The notes beneath the pieces are model-generated. The model did not search any database. It saw only the letters and a list, made by a program, of their open reading frames with translations, and was not told the origin of the DNA. From positions 49,714-113,713 of the forward strand of contig UQHR01000003.1 in NCBI GenBank assembly GCA_900540905.1: a DNA stretch of 64,000 nt, given 5' to 3'. How positions within the stretch are numbered: the first letter of the stretch is position 1; each line of letters begins with the position of its first letter. Shown piece after piece: positions 41,081-49,981 of the stretch. The position numbers were made by a program, and so were the translations under genes. The DNA is from an uncultured Collinsella sp. (lineage in GTDB: Bacteria; Actinomycetota; Coriobacteriia; Coriobacteriales; Coriobacteriaceae).

Positions 41081-43270
41081 TTAAATCAATTTGGTTGATT
41101 CCAGCTTTTCGATGATCCAGTCGTTGGCTTTGATGACCGGGCGGCGGAAGACGACGCCCAGGGCCAGCGACGGAATCAGATAGCTCGCCAGAATGCCCAG
41201 CTCGACCCAGTACTCCATATGATACGCACCGGCCATGGCGGCATGCATGGCGTTGATGCCGTGGGTGAACGGCAGGAACGGATAGATCGCCTGGAACACG
41301 GGGCCGGTCATCTCGATGGGGAACGTGCCGCCCGAACCGCCGACCTGCATGACCAGCAGCACGACGGCGAGCGCCTTACCGATATCGCCAAACGAAACCG
41401 TAAGCGTGTAGACGATATTGGAGAACACGAGACTCGCGACCCAGCCGGCAAGTACAAATTGCAGCGGGTTGTCGCACTGGATGCCAAAAAACAGGATGTC
41501 GCCCGCGCACACGAGCGTTGCCTGCAGCAGGGCCAGACCGCCAAAGAACAGGTAGCGGCCCAGATAGATCTCGTGTAGGCGCACGGGGATGAGCTCGTTG
41601 ATGAGCTCATCGTCAACCGAGACCTTCATCATGGCCGCCAGCACGATCGAGCCGACCCAGAGCGACAGAATCGTGTAGAACGGCGCCATGGCTGAACCGT
41701 AGTTGCGGATCGGATAGACCGGCTTGCGGTCGAGTGCGACGGGACCGGAAAGCGACACGGCAAGGCCCTCGGGGTCGTTGCCAATCATCGTCTTGATCGT
41801 GGCCAGATCGTCCGACATCAGGGCGCCATCGAGCTCGTCCTTAAACGCGCTGATCTTGTCCGACGCCTCGCCCAGCTGATCGGAAGCCTTGTTGACCAGC
41901 TTTGCAGCCTTGGAGAGGCCCTTTGCCAGCGAACCGGATGCGTCGGTCAGGCCGTCTACGGCGCTATCCAGATCGCCCGAGATGCCATCGAGCGAGTCCA
42001 GGATGCCCGAAACCGTCTTCTTGAGCTCCTTGGCCTTAACCGAGAACGTGGAATCGTAGTCGGACTTGGCGCCCGAAATGCCCGCCTTGGCATCGGCGAT
42101 GGCCTGATCGACCTCGGCACGCGTGCTGTTGACCTCTGCCATGCTGTCAGAAAGGGACTTAGCAGTTGCCGTCAAGTCCTTGGCGTTGTTGCGATACTCC
42201 ACCGCGATCCTGCCCAGCGATGTTGCCACAGATTTAAGGCTCTCCTGGAGCTTTTCGTCACTGACCTGCTCGGCAAAGCCGCGGAGCTGGTCGGCCGTGG
42301 CGTCGATATCGTCGGCACGTGTATTGAGCGCCGCCGCGGCATCGTTGAGCTGAGACACCGTAAGGTAGACATGCTGATTCGCGGCATCGAATGCCTTCGC
42401 AAGCTCGGCGGACACGTTGTCGAACGAGCCCGCGCTTCCGTCAATCGCGGCGTTGATGGCGTCGTTGGCGGCCTTCAGCGCTTCTTTGGAATCGCTCATG
42501 CCGCTCTTGGCATGCTCCATCAACTGCTTGGTCGACTCATCGACCGTACCCGTCTGCTGGAGCATACCGCTCGCCGACGTCAACGAATCGGACGTAGAGC
42601 TCAAAATGCCCGCCAGCGACGAAGCATTAGCCTGAACGTCTTGCAGGTCCCCAATCGAATCGCCGAGCGTCGAGGACAGGTTGGCGATAAAGTTGCTGAC
42701 CTGGTCGGTGCTCATGTAATCGAGCAGGCTGGACACCGTCTTAAGACCGATGCTCGTAATGGTCTCGGTAAAAGATTCGTTAACCTGGTTCTGAACGGCG
42801 CTCGAACCCTTCTCGGTCACGATCTGCGCGATGGCATTGGCCTTCTGGTTCTCGTAGAACTCGATATCAGCGTGCTTCACCTCAGTCGAGAAAAGCGTCA
42901 TCATGTCAGCGCTAAACGTTTTGGGGATAACGACGGCAGCATAGTACGCGCCCGACTTAACGCCCTCGATAGCCTTTTCGCGATCGTTAAGCACAACCCA
43001 ATCGAAGCTCTCGTTGCCGCGTAGGGTGGCGGTCACGTTTTCGCCCACGTTAACCTCGACGGGAATCAGATCGCTCTCGTAACCCTCATCGGTGTTGACC
43101 ACGGCGATCTTAAGATTGCCGGTGTTGCCGTACGGATCCCAGCTGCCGGCGATGTTAAACCACGCGTACAGACACGGCACGATAATGAGGCCCATCACGA
43201 CAATCAAGCCGATCACGGAGCGAGACACGTTTTGGACATCGCGCCTAAACAGATGCAGGATGTTCTTCAT
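41081..43270 (-). CDS. YhgE/Pip membrane protein
   Basis: A 729-residue protein. An N-terminal helix (VIGLIVVMGLIIVPCLYAWFNI) is followed by the conserved SWDPYGNTGNLKIAVVNTDEGY of the YhgE/Pip N-domain, a long outward-facing coiled coil at about 180-470, and six C-terminal helices of the ABC-2 type. Family members include the phage infection protein Pip, with relatives in type VII secretion (EsaA). It begins directly at the stop of the larger paralogue, with GGAGGTGAG upstream. Confidence 0.9.
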   Translation of the reverse strand: MKNILHLFRRDVQNVSRSVIGLIVVMGLIIVPCLYAWFNIAGSWDPYGNTGNLKIAVVNTDEGYESDLIPVEVNVGENVTATLRGNESFDWVVLNDREKAIEGVKSGAYYAAVVIPKTFSADMMTLFSTEVKHADIEFYENQKANAIAQIVTEKGSSAVQNQVNESFTETITSIGLKTVSSLLDYMSTDQVSNFIANLSSTLGDSIGDLQDVQANASSLAGILSSTSDSLTSASGMLQQTGTVDESTKQLMEHAKSGMSDSKEALKAANDAINAAIDGSAGSFDNVSAELAKAFDAANQHVYLTVSQLNDAAAALNTRADDIDATADQLRGFAEQVSDEKLQESLKSVATSLGRIAVEYRNNAKDLTATAKSLSDSMAEVNSTRAEVDQAIADAKAGISGAKSDYDSTFSVKAKELKKTVSGILDSLDGISGDLDSAVDGLTDASGSLAKGLSKAAKLVNKASDQLGEASDKISAFKDELDGALMSDDLATIKTMIGNDPEGLAVSLSGPVALDRKPVYPIRNYGSAMAPFYTILSLWVGSIVLAAMMKVSVDDELINELIPVRLHEIYLGRYLFFGGLALLQATLVCAGDILFFGIQCDNPLQFVLAGWVASLVFSNIVYTLTVSFGDIGKALAVVLLVMQVGGSGGTFPIEMTGPVFQAIYPFLPFTHGINAMHAAMAGAYHMEYWVELGILASYLIPSLALGVVFRRPVIKANDWIIEKLESTKLI

Positions 43271-46087
43271 TTATGCCTCACCTCCTTTGGAGTGCTTGCC
43301 AAGCGCGGTGGTATCTCCATCATTTGTGGCTGTGCTGTCGCTGCCCTGAGATTTATGGTGCGAGCCGATATGCGGCAAGCGGCCCGTGGACTGATCGCCG
43401 CCCTTGGCACCACGCTCGCTGGCGTTGAGGCCAAACATGTGGCGGGCGGCAGGAATGGCGGCCGTGTGCTCGCGCATCTCGCGACGCAGGTCCTCATCCG
43501 AAAGCGCCGAGATACGCATCTGGGTATTGAGGCTCGCGCGGATATATTCGATATTGATAAGCCAGCCGCAGATGGCAATAACCGAGATGATCCAAATGAC
43601 AAGCAGGATGATCTTGCCGTTATTGTCGATATCGAGAACCGTCGACAGGACAAAGAGCAGGACCTGAACGCCCACCACGGCGGCAAAACCGCCCTTGATG
43701 TAGTACGGGTAGCGATGTTCAAAGGCGACCGCATGATCGAGCAGTTCGCGACGGTACGAATCGGAATCGAGCATGACACGCATGGCCGTGCGCAGCGAGT
43801 AGCGCTGGCGCGGCAGGTCGTTGGACTCGCAGATCATCATACCCGTCGTGGAAAGCTGTTTATCAAAGAGCAGGTTAAGGTTGAGCAGCAGCGGACGCAG
43901 CTGCAGACCGATAAAGAGCGCCACGATCAAGAACACGCCCAGAATGCACAGGTTAAACAGGTAGTTAAACGAGTACATGCCGCCGACCGTCTCGCGCAGC
44001 AGATTGATGCCGTAGGTAAAGGGCAGCAGCGGGTGCAGCCACTGGAAGAAGCCGGGCATCATCTCGATGGGATACATGCCCGACGAACCCGGAATCTGCA
44101 CGATGACGAGAATGACGCCGATTGCCTTGCCGATGTGCTTAAACGTAGTGGACAGCGCATAGATGATATTGACGTAGGTGAACGAGATGGCGATGCCGCC
44201 CAGCACGAACAGCAGCGGGTTGATGCACTGCACGCCAATCACCAGATCGCCTACCGTAACGATGGTGGCCTGAAGCGCACCCAGGATCACCAGGAGCATC
44301 CAACGGCCGAAGTAGCCCTGGCGCGCCGTAAAGCTGCCAATGCCCTCGCGATCGACCTCGAGCTTGTAGATGGCGATGAGTACGTAACCGCCCACCCAAA
44401 GCGCCAGATTGGTGTAGAAGGGAGCGATGCCCGAGCCAAAGCTCTTGACCGGATAGATCGACTTGGACGTCAGCTCGACCGGAGAGGCCATGAAATCTGC
44501 CACGTCATTGACATCGACGCCCATAAGGTCGGCGAGCTCGCCCATAGACTCAGAGGTCTGCAGCGCCGCGATGTCGTTGGCAGCGGTCGCAAGCTTGTCC
44601 TGGACCTTGGCAAGCGAGGAATCGGTCTGGGACAGCGTGGTCTTGGCCTGGCCGAGCGTAGCGTTAAGCTGCGAAAGCGTACCGCGCGCACTTGCAATAG
44701 TAGGCGTGAGGCCAGACACGATTCCCGTCAGATCACCCGAGACGGCGGCAAATGAATCAAGCGCGCTCGAGGCCTTCGGCAGCGCGTTTTGACCCAGGTC
44801 CGTCTGGGCCTGGCCAAGGTTGGTCGCACCGGTCTGGATTGCGTTATTGATAGCGTCGCTGGCGCCCGAGACAGCCGCGGCGTCATTCGCCATGGCGCTC
44901 GACTGCGCAGACAGACCGTCCTTGATGCTCTGAAGCTTTTCATTCTGCTCGCGGAGCAAATCGATGGTCGATACAATGCGCGCGTCAATTTCCTTGGAAC
45001 CTGTCGACGTGTCATTGACGAGAATTTCCAAGTGCCCGATAACGGCCTTATTGTGGTCGATCGTCGCTTGGAGAGACTCAAGCGAGTTGTCGATGCGGGT
45101 GGTCGTAGATGTGACCGCGCCCGTCAGCTTGCCAATCGCAGCGTTCGCGGAGGCTGACGTCTTGGTGAGCGCAAGGCTGCCTTCCGAGAGTGCCTTGGAG
45201 AGCGAGGCGACAGAGTTGCCCGCCGTAGCGCGCGCCTCGCCCAGCAGGTCATTGCCCTGAGCGATTGCCTGCGTCAGCGACGGCGCCTGACCCTGCAGAC
45301 CGGCAAGTGCCGCATCTGCCGAGGCAATGGAACCACTCGTCTTATCGATGGCGGCATTCATGTCGCCAATCGAATCACGCACTTCGCCCAACGTATCGGA
45401 AGCCTCTGATACCGAACCGGCCAACGAATCCTGAGTCTGGGTTGCCTTGTCCTTTAAATCGACTCCGGCATCCTTGGCAATACTGGCAACGGTCTCGCCC
45501 ACCGTGGAGACAAATTCCGAGTTGATCTGCTCCTCGATGGTGTTTGCACCGGTGTCGGTAACCTTGGGCGCAATAGCGCTCTTCTTCTCATTGACGTAGT
45601 ACGTAAGCTTGGGCTGATGGTAGTTGCCGTCGAGCATCGAAACCAGGTTATCCGAGAAGTTCTTGGGGACTACGATGGCCGCATAGTACTCACCGCTCTC
45701 GACGCCCTCTTTGGCATCGGCCGCCGAGTCGACGAAGGTCCAGCCCAGCTGATCGTTCTCCTTGAGCTGATCGACGACCTGATCGCCCGCGTTGAGCTCG
45801 CCCACCAGGTCGTTTTGGGTGCCCCGATCGTTGTTGGCGATGGCAATCTTGATGCCCTGGGTGTTTCCGTACGGATCCCAGTTGGCCACGATGTTGTACC
45901 AGGCATACAGCGAGGGAATAACGCACACGCCAAGGGTAACCACCAAGGCGACGGGGTTCACAAGCAGTCGCTTAATGTCGCGCTTAAATATCGCAAAGGA
46001 GACCTTTGCATTGGATAGTTTGCTGCCGAGACTCACGCTTGGACCATCCATCCTGTCGTTGAATCGAATCGTACTATCGATAACCAT
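43271..46087 (-). CDS. YhgE/Pip membrane protein, large paralogue
   Basis: About 938 residues with the same plan as its neighbour: N-terminal helix (VVTLGVCVIPSLYAWYNIVANWDPYGNTQGIKIA), a long coiled coil, five or six helices, plus an extra C-terminal part of about 170 residues (two helices, then a hydrophilic tail ending GDTTALGKHSKGGEA). The start is uncertain: ATG at 46087 or at 46051, neither with a good site. The two genes touch and should be one transcript. A role in envelope transport is inferred only. Confidence 0.88.
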   Translation of the reverse strand: MVIDSTIRFNDRMDGPSVSLGSKLSNAKVSFAIFKRDIKRLLVNPVALVVTLGVCVIPSLYAWYNIVANWDPYGNTQGIKIAIANNDRGTQNDLVGELNAGDQVVDQLKENDQLGWTFVDSAADAKEGVESGEYYAAIVVPKNFSDNLVSMLDGNYHQPKLTYYVNEKKSAIAPKVTDTGANTIEEQINSEFVSTVGETVASIAKDAGVDLKDKATQTQDSLAGSVSEASDTLGEVRDSIGDMNAAIDKTSGSIASADAALAGLQGQAPSLTQAIAQGNDLLGEARATAGNSVASLSKALSEGSLALTKTSASANAAIGKLTGAVTSTTTRIDNSLESLQATIDHNKAVIGHLEILVNDTSTGSKEIDARIVSTIDLLREQNEKLQSIKDGLSAQSSAMANDAAAVSGASDAINNAIQTGATNLGQAQTDLGQNALPKASSALDSFAAVSGDLTGIVSGLTPTIASARGTLSQLNATLGQAKTTLSQTDSSLAKVQDKLATAANDIAALQTSESMGELADLMGVDVNDVADFMASPVELTSKSIYPVKSFGSGIAPFYTNLALWVGGYVLIAIYKLEVDREGIGSFTARQGYFGRWMLLVILGALQATIVTVGDLVIGVQCINPLLFVLGGIAISFTYVNIIYALSTTFKHIGKAIGVILVIVQIPGSSGMYPIEMMPGFFQWLHPLLPFTYGINLLRETVGGMYSFNYLFNLCILGVFLIVALFIGLQLRPLLLNLNLLFDKQLSTTGMMICESNDLPRQRYSLRTAMRVMLDSDSYRRELLDHAVAFEHRYPYYIKGGFAAVVGVQVLLFVLSTVLDIDNNGKIILLVIWIISVIAICGWLINIEYIRASLNTQMRISALSDEDLRREMREHTAAIPAARHMFGLNASERGAKGGDQSTGRLPHIGSHHKSQGSDSTATNDGDTTALGKHSKGGEA

Positions 46088-46167
46088 TGTACGTAAGCGC
46101 TTTAGCGTCTCAGAGCACAATGGTATTGAGTTTTGCGGGTAGCAATATACTACGAAGACGAATTAAC

Positions 46168-46181
46168 GTACAGTTGTACAG
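46168..46181. promoter_or_regulatory. GTACAG-TT-GTACAG repeat upstream of yhgE-like genes
   Basis: Two GTACAG copies make the core ACTGTACAACTGTAC, partly palindromic, 80-95 bp before the candidate start. It resembles a TetR-type operator. Confidence 0.3.
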
Positions 46182-46237
46182 TATCTTTAATTTCAGCAGG
46201 TCACAAAACCACAACCCGCACAAATTAGCAATTCAAA

Positions 46238-46293
46238 TAGTCATCGGGGACGTTCTTAAACGACTGGTCAAACAAGAACGTCCCCAACGACTA
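46238..46293. repeat. 20-bp inverted repeat with GGGGACGTTCTT
   Basis: Arms 46238-46257 and 46274-46293 pair over 20 bp with two mismatches; the inner half GGGGACGTTCTT is perfect. It belongs to the GGGGAC-centred group of repeats. Confidence 0.8.
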
Positions 46294-46318
46294 CTTTTCC
46301 TCCGTCCCCAAGGGATCA
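46293..46318. repeat. Dispersed 31-bp element, copy 5 (left end lost)
   Basis: ACTTTTCCTCCGTCCCC followed by AAGGGATCA. The TGATCC end is replaced by the abutting hairpin at 46238-46293. Confidence 0.8.
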
Positions 46319-46353
46319 TTATTGGACCGTCGATGTTTTTGCAATGCCAGCGA

Positions 46354-46539
46354 GCGGGCGCCAGAGCGAACAAATTGGCATGAAAAGAGGACGGCATAGA
46401 CCTTCTGGTCATGCCGTCCTCTTTGAATGACAAGTTGTCGCTCTGGCGCCCGCGCAGCGTCGACTGGTCCGCCGTTCGTTAGAACGGCGGAACTGAGGGC
46501 AGCGTCGAGCTGTTACGCGGTTTGGTAAAACCGCGTAAC
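46354..46539. repeat. Array of four hairpins downstream of htpG
   Basis: An outer 16-bp pair (GCGGGCGCCAGAGCGA; 46354-46369 and 46438-46453) encloses a 14-bp pair (AAAGAGGACGGCAT; 46384 and 46411). Then come a 10-bp pair (TCCGCCGTTC; 46468-46491) and a 12-bp pair (GTTACGCGGTTT; 46512-46539). GCAGCGTCGA also occurs twice, near 46454 and 46500. The 459-bp gap 46088-46546 holds no gene that I can support. Confidence 0.85.
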
Positions 46540-46546
46540 TACCTAA

Positions 46547-48571
46547 CTACATCAAGTTGCAGACAGCTGCCGCGAAGGCAACGGGGTCCTCGGGCAAAAT
46601 GCCCTCGACCAGCAGGGCCTGATCGTAGAGCAGACCGGAGTACTGCTTGATCTTGTCGGCGTCGCCTGCCTTCTGGGCAGCGACAAGCTTGGCAAAGACC
46701 GGGTGCTTGGCGTTGAGCTCGAGCACGCGCTGGCTCTTGGGCATACCATCGGGCGCTCCCTCGGGACCCTTCTGGAGCACCTTCTCCATCTCGAGCGAAA
46801 GCGGGCCCTCGGTGGTGATGCACGCGGGAGCATCGGTCAGGCGCGCAGAGACGGCGACCTTCTCGACCTTGTCGCCGAGCGCCTCCTTCATGGCGCTAAA
46901 GAGGTCCTCGTTCTCCTTGGTGGCGTCCTCGGCCTCCTTCTTTTCGTCCTCGGTCGCCAGGTCAAGATCACCGGTCGCGACGTTCTTGAGCTCCAGATGA
47001 CGATCCTCGACCTCGGGCTCGGCACCGTCGGCCACAGCCTTCTCGGCAGCCTCGCGGGCAGCATCGTCCTCGTAGATCTTGGGCATATCGGCGGCAACGT
47101 ACTCACGCATAGCCTGGAACGTGAACTCATCCACATCCTGCGTCAGCAGCAGCACGTCATAGCCGCGGTCGAGCACGCCCTTTACCACGGGCATCTTTGC
47201 CAAGCGCTCACGCGAGTCGCCGGCGGCGTAGTAGATGGCCTTCTGATCCTCGGGCATGCCCTTGGCGTACTCAGCCAGGGTAATCATCTTCTGTTCCTTG
47301 GCAGACCAGAACAGCAGCAGGTCGGCGAGCTCATCGGCCTTCATGCCATAGCTCGAGTAGATGCCGTACTTAAGACCGCGGCCAAAGTTCTCAAAGAACT
47401 TCTCGTAGGCCTCGCGGTCGTTGTCACGCATATCCTCAAGGTCGGCGGTGATCTTCTTCTCGACACGCTTGGCGATAGCCTTGAGCTGTCGGTTCTGCTG
47501 CAGCGTCTCGCGCGAGATGTTGAGCGACACGTCGGCGGAATCCACGACGCCGCGGACAAAGTTGTAGTAGTCGGGCAGCAGGTCGTCGCACTTCTCCATG
47601 ATCAGGACGTTGGAGCTGTAGAGTGCCAGACCCTTCTCGTAATCCTTGCTGTACAGATCGAACGGCGCGCGGCCCGGCACAAACAGCAGGGCATCGTACT
47701 CGAGCGTGCCCTCGGCATGGAAGCTGATGGTGCGCGCAGGATCGTCAAAGTCGTGGAACGTGGACTTGTAGAACTCGTCGTAGTCCTTCTGCTCGACATC
47801 GGAGCTGCGCTTCTTCCAGATCGGTGTCATGGAATTGACGGTCTCGAGCTCCTGGTAGTCCTCGTACTCGGGCTTGTAATCGTCGCCGGCGTCCTCGGGC
47901 TTGGGTTTCTGGCGGCTCTTGGACACCATCATCTGAATCGGGTAGCGCACATAGTTGCTGTACTGCTGAATCAGGCTCTTGAGACCCCACTCGGTCAGGA
48001 AGCGATCGTAGGTCTCGGCCTCGCCGTCGGCATCGAGCTTCTCGTTCTCGCGCAGCGTCAGGATGACATCGGTACCGTGCTCGGCGCGCTCACCGTCCTC
48101 GATGGTGTAGCCCTCAAGACCGTCGGATTCCCACACATGGGCGACATCCTCGCCATAGGCGCGGCTGACGACCTTCACATGGCTGGCAACCATAAAGGCA
48201 GAGTAGAAGCCCACGCCAAACTGGCCGATGATGTCGACATCGGAGCCCTGCTGCTCGGCGTTCTCGGTCTTAAACTCCTCGGAGCCGGAATGGGCGATGG
48301 TGCCCAGATTGCGCTCGAGCTCCTCGGCGGTCATGCCAATGCCGTTATCCGAGATGGTAATGGTGCGGGCGTCTTTATCAAAGGAGACGCGAATGGCCAG
48401 GTCGCCCTGGTTGATCTTGACGCTCGGATCCTGCAGGCTCTTAAAGTTGAGCTTGTCGACGGCGTCGCTCGCGTTAGAGATAAGCTCGCGCAGGAAGATT
48501 TCCTTATTGGTGTAGATGGAGTTGATCATGAGGTCGAGCAGTTTTTTGCTCTCGGTCTTAAATTGACGCAT
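46547..48571 (-). CDS. htpG: Hsp90 chaperone HtpG
   Basis: A 674-residue Hsp90. The N-terminal ATPase has IFLRELISNASDAVDKL (catalytic Glu), DNGIGM and GQFGVGFYSAFMV. The middle domain has NISRETLQQ with the ATP-contacting Arg. The C-terminal dimerisation domain ends VCNLM. About 40 extra acidic residues (EVEDRHLEL...EDATKENEDL) lie at the middle/C-terminal junction. It assists folding in the cytoplasm. The array of hairpins beyond the stop replaces a usual terminator. Confidence 0.97.
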   Translation of the reverse strand: MRQFKTESKKLLDLMINSIYTNKEIFLRELISNASDAVDKLNFKSLQDPSVKINQGDLAIRVSFDKDARTITISDNGIGMTAEELERNLGTIAHSGSEEFKTENAEQQGSDVDIIGQFGVGFYSAFMVASHVKVVSRAYGEDVAHVWESDGLEGYTIEDGERAEHGTDVILTLRENEKLDADGEAETYDRFLTEWGLKSLIQQYSNYVRYPIQMMVSKSRQKPKPEDAGDDYKPEYEDYQELETVNSMTPIWKKRSSDVEQKDYDEFYKSTFHDFDDPARTISFHAEGTLEYDALLFVPGRAPFDLYSKDYEKGLALYSSNVLIMEKCDDLLPDYYNFVRGVVDSADVSLNISRETLQQNRQLKAIAKRVEKKITADLEDMRDNDREAYEKFFENFGRGLKYGIYSSYGMKADELADLLLFWSAKEQKMITLAEYAKGMPEDQKAIYYAAGDSRERLAKMPVVKGVLDRGYDVLLLTQDVDEFTFQAMREYVAADMPKIYEDDAAREAAEKAVADGAEPEVEDRHLELKNVATGDLDLATEDEKKEAEDATKENEDLFSAMKEALGDKVEKVAVSARLTDAPACITTEGPLSLEMEKVLQKGPEGAPDGMPKSQRVLELNAKHPVFAKLVAAQKAGDADKIKQYSGLLYDQALLVEGILPEDPVAFAAAVCNLM

Positions 48572-48737
48572 GTGCAGTCCTTTCGCGCTACCCCCGTCCG
48601 CAAAAACGGCCCGGTTGCCCGAGCCGCATCGCAGACCTGCTATGTTCAGACTTAGATTTTATAACCCAATAGCGCGCATATATACATACGGAATCGAAAA
48701 ACTGCATGTCCGAGCGCTCCAATGCGTCAATTGCCAA

Positions 48738-48782
48738 GGAGTGTCCCCAGCTGCCGGCAGAAAAGGAACGTCCCTATCTGCC
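48738..48782. repeat. 18-bp direct repeat with GGGAC over the acetyltransferase stop
   Basis: On the minus strand GGCAGATAGGGACGTTCC and GGCAGCTGGGGACACTCC (14 of 18 identical) are 9 bp apart. The first includes the stop codon of the GNAT gene. Confidence 0.7.
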
Positions 48783-49274
48783 ATCTACGCGCTTGGCCAT
48801 CCAGACATGGGGCTGGCCCTCGTCTTCGTAATCTACCGGGGCAATTTGCGTGTAGCCCGCCTTTACATAGAGCGGCAGCACGTATTCCTGCGCATGCAGC
48901 TTAATAAGCTTGGCGCCGGCATCGCGTGCACACGAAGCACTGGTCTCCACGATCGCACTCGCCAGTCCGCGACGACGCATAGCCGGCAGCACGGCGACGC
49001 GCCCCATAATGTAGGTCTCCCCCGCCGCAACGCCTTCGTCCATGTCGCATGCCGGCAACACCGGGGCCTCTGCGTCAGCCACGCGCTCAAGCTCTTCGGG
49101 AAACACGCGCGAGCAACCGGCAAGCTCGCCGTCTACATAGAGCGTCACATGAATGCAGTTTGGATCCTCGTCGATAGCGTCGAACTCATTCTCGTAGCCC
49201 TGCTCGTCCATAAAAACGACGCGGCGCACCAACGCCGCGTCATCAAAGCATCCCGTCTTAAGTTGGATATCCAT
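48774..49274 (-). CDS. GNAT family N-acetyltransferase (ElaA-like)
   Basis: A 166-residue acetyltransferase. RRVVFMDEQGYENEFDAIDEDPNCIH and MGRVAVLPAMRRRGLASAIVE (acetyl-CoA P-loop RRRGLA) resemble ElaA. The substrate is unknown. The ATG at 49274 follows AAAGGG; the stop lies inside a short repeat. It sits 39 bp from the PHP phosphatase stop and may be in the same transcript. Confidence 0.88.
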   Translation of the reverse strand: MDIQLKTGCFDDAALVRRVVFMDEQGYENEFDAIDEDPNCIHVTLYVDGELAGCSRVFPEELERVADAEAPVLPACDMDEGVAAGETYIMGRVAVLPAMRRRGLASAIVETSASCARDAGAKLIKLHAQEYVLPLYVKAGYTQIAPVDYEDEGQPHVWMAKRVDGR

Positions 49275-49313
49275 GGCTGCCCTTTCATTCAATGCGAACG
49301 TTAGGGACAGATT

Positions 49314-49964
49314 TTAGCGAAAATGAGCTCCGCGTACGCTAAACTTCGCGCGAGCCTTCGCCAGGCAGTCGTAATGACCCACGTTATGGGCATCGCTCGC
49401 GATGAAGCTGTACAGGTTCTGATCGAACAGGCGCTGTGCCGGCTTTTTCTCGCGACCAAAGCGACCGCCGGCAATAAAGTCCGCCGAAGCCTGCAGCTTG
49501 CAGCCCATATCGACCAGACGCTCCGCCACGCTTACATCCTTTTGAACCGCACGATAGCGCTCAGGATGAGCGATGATCACCTGGTAGCCACGGCACTGCA
49601 AATCGTAAATCGTGTTCTCGTACTCTCTAAACGCATACGCATCGGCATGCGTCGAAAGTTCGAGCAGAAACTCGTTGGTCCCATCGAAATGCAAGTGCTC
49701 CGCGGCATCGATACCAAGCTCAACGAGCTTTCGATGGTTGACCTCGAAGCCCATCTGGAGCGGAAAACCGTCAGCGTTATCACGCAGCAGCTCAAAGGCA
49801 TCCCACATCTTGTCGTAATCAAAATAGGGATCACGGCAGTGAGGAGTGCAAACGATTCTGGTTACACCGGCCCGCTTGGCAGCCTCGAGCATCGCCAAGC
49901 TCTCATCGAGATCGGCGGCGCCGTCGTCTACACCCGGCAAGATATGGCAATGAATGTCACGCAT
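49314..49964 (-). CDS. CpsB-type PHP tyrosine phosphatase
   Basis: A 216-residue PHP phosphatase (MRDIHCHILPGVDDGA; CTPHCRDPYF; IAHPERY; SDAHN) with the metal-binding histidines in place. CpsB-type enzymes remove phosphate from the tyrosine cluster of the partner BY-kinase and so control exopolysaccharide chain length. It is the last gene of the Wzz-kinase-phosphatase set, 17 bp after the kinase. The stop is next to GGGACAGATTTT, a short repeat of the GGGAC type. Confidence 0.93.
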   Translation of the reverse strand: MRDIHCHILPGVDDGAADLDESLAMLEAAKRAGVTRIVCTPHCRDPYFDYDKMWDAFELLRDNADGFPLQMGFEVNHRKLVELGIDAAEHLHFDGTNEFLLELSTHADAYAFREYENTIYDLQCRGYQVIIAHPERYRAVQKDVSVAERLVDMGCKLQASADFIAGGRFGREKKPAQRLFDQNLYSFIASDAHNVGHYDCLAKARAKFSVRGAHFR

Positions 49965-49981
49965 AGGTCAGCCTTAATCAA

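Noticed and set aside
29277..46539. CRISPR array
   Set aside because: The repeats are inverted and each has its own sequence. No run of identical direct repeats with equal spacers exists, and no cas gene is present.
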